Source: Lientehia sp934351765
GTDB taxonomy: Bacteria > Bacillota > Clostridia > Lachnospirales > Lachnospiraceae
Direction of reading: 5' to 3'
NCBI RefSeq assembly: GCF_052118925.1
Contig: NZ_JBQKGG010000010.1
Coordinates: 1 to 64,000, forward strand
DNA: 64,000 bases
A program made the translations under genes and the position numbers. A model generated the notes under the pieces. That model made no database searches. It was not told the origin of the DNA and saw nothing but the letters and a program-made list of their open reading frames with translations. Shown in pieces: positions 24,567 to 33,947 of this stretch. The number at the start of each line of letters is the position of its first letter. The stretch's first letter is position 1.

Positions 24567-25439
24567 ATGTTCGGAGAGTGTCATGGACATATCTTCATGA
24601 ACGGAAGAAATTATAAAGAGGCTGCGGACCTTCATCGGAGCGGTGTAAACCGGAAGGATGTGGAAGAGACGCTGGCGGCATACCGGGCGGCGGGGATCAC
24701 CTTTTTCCGTGAGGGCGGTGATCCCTTTGGGGTCTGTGCCTATGCGGCGGAGATCGCCGGGGATTACGGTATCGATTACCGGTCCCCGGCCTTTGCCATT
24801 CATAAAAAGGGGCATTACGGCGGAATTGTCGGTCTGGAATATGAGACGCTTCCGGAGTTTGCGGCGCTGGTAAAAAGAGCTGCGGCACAGGGCGCTGATT
24901 TTATCAAGATCATGTTCTCCGGGATTCTGGATTTTAATGTTTACGGAAAAATTACCGGAACCGGACTTCCTGAAGAAGAAACGAAGGAGCTGGTTCATAT
25001 CTGTCATGAGGAGGGCTTTTCGGTCATGGTTCACGTCAACGGCAGGGAGAATGTTCACCATGCCATTGAGAGTGGCGTGGACAGCGTGGAGCACGGCGCC
25101 TATATTACCGACGAGGAGCTTTCCATGATGGCGGAGACGGGAACGGTCTGGACGCCTACCATTTCTCCTGTGGCAAACCTGCGGGGACTGGGCCGTTTTG
25201 ACGAGGAGTCTCTCGAACGGATCACTGCCATGCAGATGGAACATATTCGAAAAGCCTTTGCCATTGGCGTTTCTGTGGCTCTGGGCAGCGATGCCGGAGC
25301 CGTCACCGTCCCCCATGTAAAGGGGCTTATGGACGAGTATCAGTATCTGCTGGCGGCAGCAGACGGACGAAAGGAATGGCTGGAGCAGGAAATACGGGCG
25401 ACGGAAGCGCTGGTGAAGGAAAGGTTTCGGAGAAAGTGA
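24567..25439 (+). CDS. Amidohydrolase-family metal-dependent hydrolase
   Basis: 290 residues with the metal-binding pattern of the amidohydrolase superfamily: HGH near residue 6, a Lys in FIKIMFSG, His in VMVHVNG, His in SVEHGAY and Asp in LGSDAGA. The N-terminal beta domain found in larger members is missing, so it is a bare barrel, like short imidazolonepropionase/prolidase-type members. The substrate is unknown. It starts 25 bases after upp, with GGGAGCGGGAAGG upstream, so co-transcription is likely. Confidence 0.8.
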   Translation: MFGECHGHIFMNGRNYKEAADLHRSGVNRKDVEETLAAYRAAGITFFREGGDPFGVCAYAAEIAGDYGIDYRSPAFAIHKKGHYGGIVGLEYETLPEFAALVKRAAAQGADFIKIMFSGILDFNVYGKITGTGLPEEETKELVHICHEEGFSVMVHVNGRENVHHAIESGVDSVEHGAYITDEELSMMAETGTVWTPTISPVANLRGLGRFDEESLERITAMQMEHIRKAFAIGVSVALGSDAGAVTVPHVKGLMDEYQYLLAAADGRKEWLEQEIRATEALVKERFRRK

Positions 25440-25448
25440 GGCAGAATT

Positions 25449-26279
25449 ATGGATAATCAGGAACAGTTTAAGGAGGCCCTCGGAATGCTTCTGACTGCGG
25501 CGAAGGAGCATGGCGGCGTAGTGCCGGAGGAGCTGCTTTCCCGGACCTTTTCGGAGTGGCAGTTTACCGAGGAACAGAAAAATCTGATCTACAGCTATCT
25601 GGAACTGAATCAGATCCGGGTCGAGGGACATGAAGCGGATGCAGAGAGCCTTTCTTATCTGAAGGGCGCAGACGCGCAGGAGAAAAAGTCGGAGAAGAAA
25701 CCGGCGGGAAAGAAGCTGACCGGCGAGGATTCCAAGTGCTATAAGATGTATCTGGAGGAACTGGCGGAGGTGGAAGCTCTGGAGGAAGCCGAGTCGGAGC
25801 GTCTCCTGGAGCTGGCGCTGGCGGGCGATAAGGCGGCCAGAAACCGGCTGACGGAAGGGCATCTGGGCCGCGTGGTGGAGCTGGCAAGGGAATACGCCGG
25901 ACAGGGCGTGCTCATGGCGGATCTGATCCAGGAGGGCAACATGGCGCTTCTCATGGCCATGGAAACCTTTACAGGCGGCGAGTTCGGGCTTCATCTCACA
26001 AAAGAAATCTGCAGCGCCCTGGACGCGGCCGTGGCTGAGCAGAACGGACAGGAAAACACCGGAAACTACCTGGCTTCCCAGGCCAATGCCATGATGAAGG
26101 CAACCGAGGAGCTGGTGGAAGAGCTGGGACGCGAAGCGACGCTTTCCGAAGTGGCAGAGCGCATGAAGCTGAGCGAAGAAATGACAAGAGACATTATGAA
26201 AATATCCATGGATGCCCTTTCGGTTGTGGAAGCAAACGGAGGCGGAGAAACCTTTGGAGAAGAAGGAGGAGCCAGGTAG
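25449..26279 (+). CDS. Sigma-70-like protein lacking region 4
   Basis: 276 residues. A helical N-terminal part (1-95) precedes a segment like sigma region 1.2 (KMYLEELAEVEAL) and region 2.1-2.2 (LALAGDKAARNRLTEGHLGRVVELA and LIQEGNMALLMAMETF). Region 2.4 is shortened and the region-3-like part (TEELVEELGREATLSEVAERM) is followed by only about 35 residues. There is no region 4 to contact the -35 element. It could be a decayed sigma factor or an RNA-polymerase-binding regulator. A terminator overlaps its end. Confidence 0.7.
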   Translation: MDNQEQFKEALGMLLTAAKEHGGVVPEELLSRTFSEWQFTEEQKNLIYSYLELNQIRVEGHEADAESLSYLKGADAQEKKSEKKPAGKKLTGEDSKCYKMYLEELAEVEALEEAESERLLELALAGDKAARNRLTEGHLGRVVELAREYAGQGVLMADLIQEGNMALLMAMETFTGGEFGLHLTKEICSALDAAVAEQNGQENTGNYLASQANAMMKATEELVEELGREATLSEVAERMKLSEEMTRDIMKISMDALSVVEANGGGETFGEEGGAR

Positions 26280-26289
26280 GCTCCTCCTT
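26263..26289 (+). terminator. Terminator overlapping the sigma-like gene end
   Basis: AAGGAGGAGCC (26263-26273) pairs perfectly with GGCTCCTCCTT (26279-26289) around a five-base loop that contains the TAG stop. Only a short T-run follows, so efficiency is uncertain. Confidence 0.65.
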
Positions 26290-26330
26290 GATTTAGTTGA
26301 ACGACAACAATGTGATGTTATGTTAAAAAT

Positions 26331-26384
26331 ATAGTCGAGCGGCCATATTTTTATGACATGATTATAATATAGCCGAACGGCTAT
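26331..26384 (+). promoter_or_regulatory. TATAAT box flanked by two related palindromes
   Basis: ATAGTCGAGCGGCCAT (26331-26346) and ATAGCCGAACGGCTAT (26369-26384) share the pattern ATAGYCGARCGGCYAT with centres 38 bases apart. Between them TATAAT lies at 26363-26368. The upstream copy covers the -35 position and the downstream copy the start site, the typical layout of repressor operators. This is the only clear promoter before the RHS gene, 270 bases away. The remaining leader (26385-26620) has no gene. Confidence 0.5.
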
Positions 26385-26637
26385 GGCAATTTGAACGGAC
26401 AGAAAGTAAAAAGTTCTACTAACAGGTTGAATTAAAAACAGATGTGTGCTATTCTGGAAGAAAGTAACTCTTCGTATTACAAACAATGCAAACCGACATC
26501 TAAGGTAAGTCTGAACGAAACCCCAAGGCATGAATAAAAGATAACAAAGAAAGGAAACCGAATTCTTTTTCCACAGTAACTGCACCGGAGGACAGGCCGG
26601 TGTTTTACACATATACAAACGAAGAAAGGGGAACGGT

Positions 26638-28110
26638 ATGAAAAAACGAATGTTCCGACAACTGACGGCGGGGCTTTTGGCCCTGGTGATGCTCTTAGAG
26701 TACGGGACGGCAGAGGCTCTGGCGGCGCCTTATACCGGAACGGAGTATGGGGCGGAGACGGAAGCACAGGAGGAAACCGGAGCGGAGGAAGAAAAAGTGG
26801 TCCATGGAATGGATCAGGATCTTCCTTATGGAACCGCAGAGGATCCGGAAGCGGAATATATCATCGCGGAAGAGGTGAAAAAGCGGGAAGCCGGGATGAA
26901 ATATTTCCTGACGGAACGAAACGGCCATGTGGCGGTTTTGTATCCGGAGCCGGTCCATTACCAGACAGACGACGGCTGGGAAGAGATCGATAACCGTCTG
27001 GTGCTCACAGAGGATGCAGGGACCGGCGAAGAGGCTTATGAAAATGCGGCCTCCGATGTGAAGGTGTCCCTGGCCCGCTATTCCGATGCGGAGGAGTTAG
27101 TATCGTTAGAATGGGACGGGAGAAGGATCTCCTGGAGCCTTGTGACAGAACCGGAGGAGGATGAAAACGGGGAAGAGACAGAGCCTTCCGGGGAAACTGC
27201 GGCAGAAGAACCTTCCGGGCAGAAAGAAAACGCGGAAACTGCGGCAGAGAAACCTTCCAGGCAGAAAGAAAAAACGGAAGCGGCAGCAGAGGAACCCGGA
27301 GAAAAAGAGGAAGCGGCAGCAGAAACCGCAGGATCAAAGCATGGAGAGCCTGCGGAAGAAACCGTGAAAGAAACCACGGAACCGGAGCAGGGGGAAACGG
27401 TGAAAGAATCGGAGGAACAGGGAGAACCGGCAGACGAACCGGCAGGAAAACCGGCGGAAACGCAGAAGCCGGAGATACCAGGACCGGGATCCCGCAGCCA
27501 GTCCTCCGGGCAGGCCGTAAAACCGGCCAGACGGGAGTTCCTTCCCCAGACGCCGCTCTATGAAACGGAGGAGGGCGGAGAGTCTTCCAGTCATGGAGCC
27601 GGTGTTTCGGATGAGGCTGGAGAGGATGATACAGCCGTTTCTCCCGCCGGCAGCATTCTTCCGGAGATCCCGGAAGGGTGGCCGGAGATCCCGGTCCCGG
27701 ACGAGTGGAAGAAAGTGACAAAAGAGCGGGACGGCCTGGCGGCAGACCGGTATAATGCTCAGGTGGCCGGTGTCCCGAACCTTTCCTCTGGCGGGATCTA
27801 TCAGGAGGTCTTCCCGGGGATCGATCTTCAGTACCGGATCGACAGCGTGACCTTAAAGGAAAATATCTTCCTGAACGACCGGGACGCAGCCGGCCAGACG
27901 ATCCGCTTTCGGATCCATCATCCGGGGATGCGGATGGTGTTGTCCGGGGAGGGAGAAGTCCAGCTTGTGACCGGGGAAGGAGAGGGAGAGGCATATACCT
28001 TTCTGCGCCCTTACATGTATGATGCGGCAGGAGAGACCAGCAATGCTGTGTCGTATGAGCTTTTGGAGGACGGGGAAGACGAAACGATCCTGACGGTTTC
28101 GGCGGATTAG
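26638..28110 (+). CDS. RHS/WapA-type secreted protein, N-terminal segment ended by an amber codon
   Basis: 490 residues before TAG at 28108. A signal peptide (MKKRMFRQLTAGLLALVMLL, cleavage after about residue 29) marks export. Residues ~180-330 are a low-complexity E/P/A/T-rich linker with repeated AAEEPSG-like units. The end (about 360-490) resembles the beta-rich domain that precedes DNRLRE modules in WapA-like proteins. The frame continues without a break after TAG into the long RHS frame at 28144, so this is the start of one gene of about 2,235 codons. Whether the amber is read through is unknown. Start has AAAGGGGAA upstream. Confidence 0.75.
   Translation: MKKRMFRQLTAGLLALVMLLEYGTAEALAAPYTGTEYGAETEAQEETGAEEEKVVHGMDQDLPYGTAEDPEAEYIIAEEVKKREAGMKYFLTERNGHVAVLYPEPVHYQTDDGWEEIDNRLVLTEDAGTGEEAYENAASDVKVSLARYSDAEELVSLEWDGRRISWSLVTEPEEDENGEETEPSGETAAEEPSGQKENAETAAEKPSRQKEKTEAAAEEPGEKEEAAAETAGSKHGEPAEETVKETTEPEQGETVKESEEQGEPADEPAGKPAETQKPEIPGPGSRSQSSGQAVKPARREFLPQTPLYETEEGGESSSHGAGVSDEAGEDDTAVSPAGSILPEIPEGWPEIPVPDEWKKVTKERDGLAADRYNAQVAGVPNLSSGGIYQEVFPGIDLQYRIDSVTLKENIFLNDRDAAGQTIRFRIHHPGMRMVLSGEGEVQLVTGEGEGEAYTFLRPYMYDAAGETSNAVSYELLEDGEDETILTVSAD
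28108..28110 (+). other. In-frame amber codon splitting the RHS gene
   Basis: The reading frame runs ...TVSAD-TAG-EWLLAESRTYPVTIDP..., and the motif on both sides is continuous in related proteins. A single base change from CAG would restore it. No ribosome site precedes the next possible starts (GTG 28144, ATG 28186), and the downstream part would lack a signal peptide. Possible meanings are a nonsense mutation, a reversible off state, readthrough or a sequencing error. Confidence 0.85.
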
Positions 28111-28143
28111 GAATGGCTCTTAGCGGAAAGCCGCACCTATCCG

Positions 28144-31100
28144 GTGACGATCGATCCGAACACGGCAACCAAACGGGAAAGCCGCATGATCATCGATACG
28201 TTTATCCGGGAAAAACAGCCCGGCGAGACGGCCTCCGGCTGGGGATCTGCGGCAGTCGGCTATGTGCCCTCTTATGGGCGGTGCCGGATGTTGGTAAAGT
28301 TCAAGGAGCTTCCGGCGCTGGATGCGGGGGATGTGATCTATAAAGGGGTCTTTGCAGCGCACCAGTATAAATACGATGCCAGTGCGGCCCAAAGCTTTCC
28401 GGTAACGGTCCATGAGCCGTTATCCGACTGGGATCAGACGGTCACCTGGAACAGCCAGCCGTCCTGTTCCGATACGGTCCTGGATTTCAAGACGGCGAAG
28501 CCCATTGGAGATCAGACGAATCTGCTCGAATTTGATGTCACGAAGCTGGTGCGGAGCTGGTACAATACGGGGAACAACTACGGGATCGAGCTGCGGTCCC
28601 GGAACGAGACCCAGCGGGCAGAAGCGTATGTTATCACCTCCAATAATAACTATGGAGAGAGCGCACATCCCTGTGCATACTTCTATTATAAAAATGCAGC
28701 GGGGCTGGAAGAATACTGGAGCTACCATGAGCAGGATGCCGGCCGGGCCGGATACGGCTATACCAATGATTTCAACGGAAACCTGGTCTTTGTCCATTCC
28801 GATGCCGCAACGTCCGGCTCCCGGCTTCCGGTCACGGTAAGCCATGTCTATAACCTCTGCGATACGGGAAAGAACTCCAAGATCGGGAACGGCTGGCGCC
28901 TGAATGTCCAGGAGCGGCTCCTTCCCACCGGGATCCCGAAGTCCCCTTATGTCTATACCGACGGGGACGGGACCAGGCATTTCTTCTACCGGGACGAAAA
29001 AGATGGAAACAAGTTAAAGGACGAGGACGGCCTTGGGTTTGTCATCACCAGGGAAGAAAACCAGGCAAACGTCCATGAATACCGGCTTCTTACCGGAAAG
29101 GACAAGAGTGTCCGGACCTTTGATGTATGGGGATATTTAAAAAAGAAAGAGGATCCCAACGGAAACAGCATCCAGTATTATTATGATTCCGACGGAAGCG
29201 GCCTGGACAACTACCTGGGAACGGTGGTGGACGGGGCCGGGCAGGCCATTGACTTTGCGTATGAGGGAACCTATAAAGACCGCCTGGTCTCCATCACGGA
29301 CCGCGCCACCGGACGGAAAACCTCTTATGGATATGATGGGGACGGAAACCTGACTTCCATTACTTACCCGGACGGGGCCAAGAGCACCTATTCCTATGAC
29401 CAGGGACGTCTTGTGCGGGCGAAGGAACCGAACGGCTCTGCGGTGGCCTACGGATACCTCCTGGACCAGAAGGTGCCGCGGGTGCTGTACCGCCAGGAGG
29501 AGGGAGAGGACGGTTCCAGAGGAAACGTGGTCTGGAGCACCTATGCCGACGGAAACCGGACCTGGTTCCAGTACCTGGGCCTGGACCGGCAGTTAGGGAC
29601 TGCAGATGATCCCGTTTACCAGTATGACTTTGATTCGGCAGGACAGCCGCTGTCCGTTCATGACAAAGAAGGAAACGCTTCTGCCTGGAAGTATTATGGA
29701 CAGGAAAAGGGTGCACACCTGTTAAAAGAGAGCGGGCATCTCCGGAAGACCGTCCGGAATTACTTATCCAATCCGGGCTTTGCGCCGGGGAAATGTCAGG
29801 AGTGGGACAGCTGGTACACGTATGCCTATGAAGCCGCGCTGATGGCGAGCGTGGACCGGGTGGGGGATCTCAGCCACTGGACGACCAACTCTGTCCGCGT
29901 GGTCCATACGAAGCTGGAAGCCGGGCGGCCGGTGACGGCCCAGAATGTCCTGCTTTCTGCGGGAACCTATACCTTTTCTGCTTTCGCAAGGACGTCCGAT
30001 GTGGTATCCTTAAAGGGACAGGGGAACCAGGGGGCGATCATCGGGATCGACTACCTGGGAGGAAGCCTGGCAAACCGGACCAATGCCAGCCGCGCCCTCA
30101 CGGGGACTTCCGATCCGGAGATCGGGGACGGATGGCAGAGGCTCTTTGTGACCTTTACCGTGCCGGAGGACAATACCTGGATCCGCGCCTGGTGCGGCCT
30201 TAATGATGCCAGCGGGACGGCCTGGTTTGACGATGCCCAGCTGGAAGAGGGAGAGACCTGCGAAGGATATAACCTGATCCAGAACGGAAGCTTTGAGGGC
30301 GGGAGCCAGAGCGGGAATGTCCCCAACGTGTGGAGTGTTTATTCCGAATCCGGCTGGGACGGAGCTTCTTCCGATGCACACTGGAACGGAAGCTCTGCCG
30401 GACGGCTGAGCGGGGATCCCGGAACGTACCGGAACCTGAGCCAGCTCGTTTATGCCGGAGGGGCGGAGGGCGACTGCTACAGCCTTTCGGCATGGGCGTA
30501 TGCGGATGCAGTCCCGGAAAAGGATTTTTACCTGGAGGCCCAGGTCTGCTACAGCAACGGGACGACAAAATCCCACCGGTTCGACTTTGACCCTTATGTA
30601 AAAGGCTGGCAGTACGGCGGCGGGGTGTTCACCACCGATGACGGGGATGCGGGAACCCAAAACAGTTATTATGCCATCCATGTCCGGATCGTGTATGATG
30701 ACCAGTGCAATGCGGCCTGGTTTGACGGGGTCCAGCTCACGAAGGATGAGGGGGAGACTTACGTCTACGATAAGGACGGGAACCTGACGGATGTGAAGAG
30801 CGCGGCGGAACAGAGTAAGTTCCGGTATGATGGGAACGGGAACCTGTCGGGGATGGTGAGCCCGGACGGGACGGATTTTTCCTATACCTACGACAGCCGG
30901 AACAACCTGACGGAGGCAAAGAACTCCGACGGGGCTGTTTACCGGTTTTCCTATGACGCATGCGGAAACCCGGTAAGCTCTTCCATAAACGCGGAAGGGA
31001 CCGGAAAAGGGATCCACTCCTCCCAGACGTATGACCCGTCCGGGAAGCAGGTCCTTACGGTGACGGATGAGCTCCAGAACACCACCACGTATCAGTATGA

Positions 31101-33345
31101 CAGCACCGGGCGGCTGCTCACCGGGACCACGGATGCGGAAGGGCGGACGGTCACCTATGCGTATGATAACCGGGACCGGACCACAAAGACTACAGAAACC
31201 GTCACGGACGGGAACGGCGGCAGCCATGAGGCGTCCATCACGTATCAGTATGAGAAGGACCGCCTGTCCGCCATCGGCCATAACGGATTTTTCTATACGT
31301 TCACGTATGATGCGTATGGGAAAAAGACCGGGACAGCGGCCGGCGGAAACACGATCCTTACGGAAACGTACCAGCCGGCGAACGGGTCTGTTACAGGCCA
31401 GGCATATGCAAACGGGGATACGGTCTCGTATGCGTACAATGCCCGTGAGGAGCTGGAAAGCATTTCCCATAACGGGACAAAGGCCTTTACGTATCAGTAT
31501 GACAGTGCCGGGAATGAGATCTTCCATGAAGACCTCCTGGACCAGACCAGGTATTTCTTTGACTACGATTCCCTGGGGCGGGTCGTGCGGATGGCGACCA
31601 GCCGCGGGCAGTCCCTGGAGTTAGGGTATGACACCAGGGCACGGACCGACCGGCTGGTGAGCCTGATCGACGGGGAAAAGACAACGACCGGCTACCGGTA
31701 CGGGGCAGGGAGCGGGGAACAGCCCAGCCTGGTCTACGGGGTGCGGATCGACGGAAAAGAGACGGTCACCTATGCCTATGACGGATATGGGAGGACCACC
31801 TCCAGGACGGTGCAGGCCGGGACTCCTTATAGGACATCGTACGGCTTTTACCAGAACCCGGATGGGACCGATACGACCCGGGCAGCCTGGATGGAAGCAG
31901 GCGGGACGAAGACCTCTTATGAATACGACACCCGGGGGAACATCACCAGAGTTTCCGAAGGCGGGACAGAGGTCCTTACCTATACGTATGATGAGCTGGG
32001 AGAGCTTCTGCGGGCCGATGACCGGACCGAGGGAAAGAGCCATGCCTGGAGCTATGACGCAGGCGGGAACCGGACGGAGGAACGGATCTATCCGTATACC
32101 ACGGGGACGCTCGGAGAGCCGGAAAAGACGATTTCCTACGGATACGGGGCTGAGGGCTGGAAGGATCAGCTGACAGAGTATGACGGCCAGACGATCACCT
32201 ATGATGCCATCGGAAATCCCTTATCCTACCGGGACGGCATGGTCTTTGGCTGGCAGCATGGCCGGGAACTGAAAAGCCTTACGGCAGGCGGAAGAACGAC
32301 CACCTACACCTACGATGAAGACGGATACCGGATGACAAAAGCGGATGAGAGCGGAGTGACCCGGTACTACCGGAACGGGACGACCCTGCTGACCCAGAAG
32401 AAGGGGAGCACGCGCCTGGACTTCTTCTATGATGCCAATGGCCTGCCGCTGGGCTTCAAGAAGAATGGGACGGTCTACTATTATATCCTGAACCTTCAGG
32501 GGGATGTTGTCGGGATCCTGGACCGCGAAGGAACCCAGGTTGTGGGCTACCGGTATGATCCCTGGGGAAAGCTCCTTTCCTGCACCGGAGAGCTGGCAGA
32601 CAGCATTGGAGCGATCAACCCCTTACGGTACCGCGGGTACTACTATGACAGCGAGAGCGGGCTGTACTACCTGAACAGCCGGTACTACGATCCGGAGACC
32701 GGACGGTTTTTGAACGCAGATAGTTATATTTCTACAGGACAGGGCATTTTAGGGCATAACATGTTTACGTATTGCCTGAATAATCCTGTTAATAAAAAGG
32801 ATGCAAAGGGAACGATAGCTGGAGTTGATGATGCGATTGCCATTATAATTGCTGTGATTGGATTAGCGGCAACAGCTACAATTGGAAGCAGAACGAGGTC
32901 GTCTTCTTGTAGATCGTATTATGTGGGAACTGCGAATCGGCGTTTGAATGCTCAGAAAAGGTTGGTAAGTGCAGTAGTATCGATTGCTATATCTGCTAAG
33001 ATGGCAAAAGGAAAAGAAGAGAGCAAAAGTGATACAGTAGCCACGACTAAATCTAAGAAACAGGCATTTTTTCCGGAAAGTCCATATGATTTTCATCCAA
33101 TAGGACTAAAAATGAAAGAATATGTAGCAATAGGAACAAGGAAAAATGGAGGAACAATAAAATGGGAGATTCCAGGAACAAAATGTGCTATTTTTGAATG
33201 GAATGAGGATTATAGAGAGGGATCGCATTATCATGTTATGTTAATTGAATGGGATAATAAACATTTATTGAATGATCATTGGCGTGGCGGAATGCCTGTC
33301 CCAGAGCCTTGGAATACCCAATATTTTAGTGGAGGTGCAGAATGA
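28144..33345 (+). CDS. RHS-repeat polymorphic toxin, main part with C-terminal toxin tip
   Basis: 1,733 residues. Order: DNRLRE domain (about 10-190), RHS-associated beta domains, many YD repeats (from about residue 330, e.g. YDGDGNLTSITYPDG), two carbohydrate-binding-like modules (about 545-720 and 705-875, NGSFEGG), more YD repeats, and the conserved core end RYYDPETGRFLNAD at about residue 1515. The last ~205 residues are AT-rich and unrelated to the core: a hydrophobic spacer, then a toxin-like domain with PYDFHPIGLKMKEY, IKWEIPG, FEWNEDY and GSHYHV. RHS proteins encapsulate and deliver such tips into competitors. The toxin family is not identified. The immunity gene overlaps by four bases. 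Confidence 0.88.
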   Translation: MTIDPNTATKRESRMIIDTFIREKQPGETASGWGSAAVGYVPSYGRCRMLVKFKELPALDAGDVIYKGVFAAHQYKYDASAAQSFPVTVHEPLSDWDQTVTWNSQPSCSDTVLDFKTAKPIGDQTNLLEFDVTKLVRSWYNTGNNYGIELRSRNETQRAEAYVITSNNNYGESAHPCAYFYYKNAAGLEEYWSYHEQDAGRAGYGYTNDFNGNLVFVHSDAATSGSRLPVTVSHVYNLCDTGKNSKIGNGWRLNVQERLLPTGIPKSPYVYTDGDGTRHFFYRDEKDGNKLKDEDGLGFVITREENQANVHEYRLLTGKDKSVRTFDVWGYLKKKEDPNGNSIQYYYDSDGSGLDNYLGTVVDGAGQAIDFAYEGTYKDRLVSITDRATGRKTSYGYDGDGNLTSITYPDGAKSTYSYDQGRLVRAKEPNGSAVAYGYLLDQKVPRVLYRQEEGEDGSRGNVVWSTYADGNRTWFQYLGLDRQLGTADDPVYQYDFDSAGQPLSVHDKEGNASAWKYYGQEKGAHLLKESGHLRKTVRNYLSNPGFAPGKCQEWDSWYTYAYEAALMASVDRVGDLSHWTTNSVRVVHTKLEAGRPVTAQNVLLSAGTYTFSAFARTSDVVSLKGQGNQGAIIGIDYLGGSLANRTNASRALTGTSDPEIGDGWQRLFVTFTVPEDNTWIRAWCGLNDASGTAWFDDAQLEEGETCEGYNLIQNGSFEGGSQSGNVPNVWSVYSESGWDGASSDAHWNGSSAGRLSGDPGTYRNLSQLVYAGGAEGDCYSLSAWAYADAVPEKDFYLEAQVCYSNGTTKSHRFDFDPYVKGWQYGGGVFTTDDGDAGTQNSYYAIHVRIVYDDQCNAAWFDGVQLTKDEGETYVYDKDGNLTDVKSAAEQSKFRYDGNGNLSGMVSPDGTDFSYTYDSRNNLTEAKNSDGAVYRFSYDACGNPVSSSINAEGTGKGIHSSQTYDPSGKQVLTVTDELQNTTTYQYDSTGRLLTGTTDAEGRTVTYAYDNRDRTTKTTETVTDGNGGSHEASITYQYEKDRLSAIGHNGFFYTFTYDAYGKKTGTAAGGNTILTETYQPANGSVTGQAYANGDTVSYAYNAREELESISHNGTKAFTYQYDSAGNEIFHEDLLDQTRYFFDYDSLGRVVRMATSRGQSLELGYDTRARTDRLVSLIDGEKTTTGYRYGAGSGEQPSLVYGVRIDGKETVTYAYDGYGRTTSRTVQAGTPYRTSYGFYQNPDGTDTTRAAWMEAGGTKTSYEYDTRGNITRVSEGGTEVLTYTYDELGELLRADDRTEGKSHAWSYDAGGNRTEERIYPYTTGTLGEPEKTISYGYGAEGWKDQLTEYDGQTITYDAIGNPLSYRDGMVFGWQHGRELKSLTAGGRTTTYTYDEDGYRMTKADESGVTRYYRNGTTLLTQKKGSTRLDFFYDANGLPLGFKKNGTVYYYILNLQGDVVGILDREGTQVVGYRYDPWGKLLSCTGELADSIGAINPLRYRGYYYDSESGLYYLNSRYYDPETGRFLNADSYISTGQGILGHNMFTYCLNNPVNKKDAKGTIAGVDDAIAIIIAVIGLAATATIGSRTRSSSCRSYYVGTANRRLNAQKRLVSAVVSIAISAKMAKGKEESKSDTVATTKSKKQAFFPESPYDFHPIGLKMKEYVAIGTRKNGGTIKWEIPGTKCAIFEWNEDYREGSHYHVMLIEWDNKHLLNDHWRGGMPVPEPWNTQYFSGGAE

Positions 33346-33776
33346 AAATAAATTATAGAAATGTAGAGGAACTTAATGAAATATATCTTCATGATGCGGT
33401 ATTTGAAGGATTCAATTATAACTATGAAAAAAAACAAGTTATAATTGAAATGGTGGCATGGGGACCGAAGACGGAAAGTTATGACAGACGATATCGTTTT
33501 ACTTTTTTAAATACATTGGGAATTGAAGTGTTGGCAGGAGATTTTTGGGGACCAACACCGCATGTGTATGATTGGGAAACGGTATCTGGTGCTGAGGAAG
33601 ATTTTGTAAAAAAGATTATAAATGAAGACAAATTTGATAATTTGAAATATAGGATTGAAAATATAGAGCATATATTGAACACAACAATAGAAATTTCTTC
33701 CGGTGATAAGGTCAAAATTGTATGTGAAACAATAGAAGTTGAAAAAATGGTTATAGGTGATTGTCAATTTATATAG
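33342..33776 (+). CDS. Candidate immunity protein for the RHS toxin tip
   Basis: 144 residues, AT-rich, starting inside the RHS stop codon (ATGA, 33342-33345). It has the usual size and position of immunity proteins that neutralise the neighbouring toxin in the producing cell. Strand-rich segments such as VIIEMVAWGPK and RRYRFTFL are visible. No membrane helix is present, so it is likely cytoplasmic. No family is recognised; function is assigned from context. Confidence 0.7.
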   Translation: MKINYRNVEELNEIYLHDAVFEGFNYNYEKKQVIIEMVAWGPKTESYDRRYRFTFLNTLGIEVLAGDFWGPTPHVYDWETVSGAEEDFVKKIINEDKFDNLKYRIENIEHILNTTIEISSGDKVKIVCETIEVEKMVIGDCQFI

Positions 33777-33836
33777 AAAGCTAGTGAACATGACGGTGTG
33801 GGTTTACTTTTATAATGAAATGTAAAAAAACCTATG

Positions 33837-33923
33837 CGATTGACGGGATATTCTGAAGTGGATAAAGAAGAAGTTTTTCAGAAGATGGAAGAATGGGGCG
33901 TGGAACTGGAAATGCCGGAGTGA
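33837..33923 (+). pseudogene. Remnant of a gene 3' end between RHS modules
   Basis: A short frame reads RLTGYSEVDKEEVFQKMEEW and ends GVELEMPE-stop. It has the look of the C-terminal end of a small immunity-like protein, but has no start. It lies immediately before the decayed RHS copy, where an older toxin/immunity cassette would be expected. Only about 28 codons remain. Confidence 0.4.
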
Positions 33924-33947
33924 GTAGAAAAGTAATCCGTTCAAATT

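Noticed and set aside
23967..26618. An open frame of 883 codons on the minus strand
   Set aside because: It runs antisense through upp, the amidohydrolase and the sigma-like gene, all of which have family motifs and ribosome sites. The frame has no recognisable domain and reflects GC-rich codon use on the opposite strand.
28108..28110. Pyrrolysine insertion at the amber codon
   Set aside because: RHS proteins are not known to use it, no pyrrolysine genes are in the window, and a simple CAG-to-TAG change explains it better.
30010..31527. A 505-codon minus-strand frame inside the RHS core
   Set aside because: It is the mirror of YD-repeat codons; its own repeats simply reflect those of the RHS gene.
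29200..32300. Repeated short units that could suggest a repeat array or CRISPR
   Set aside because: They are degenerate YD repeats within one coding frame, without constant repeats or spacers.
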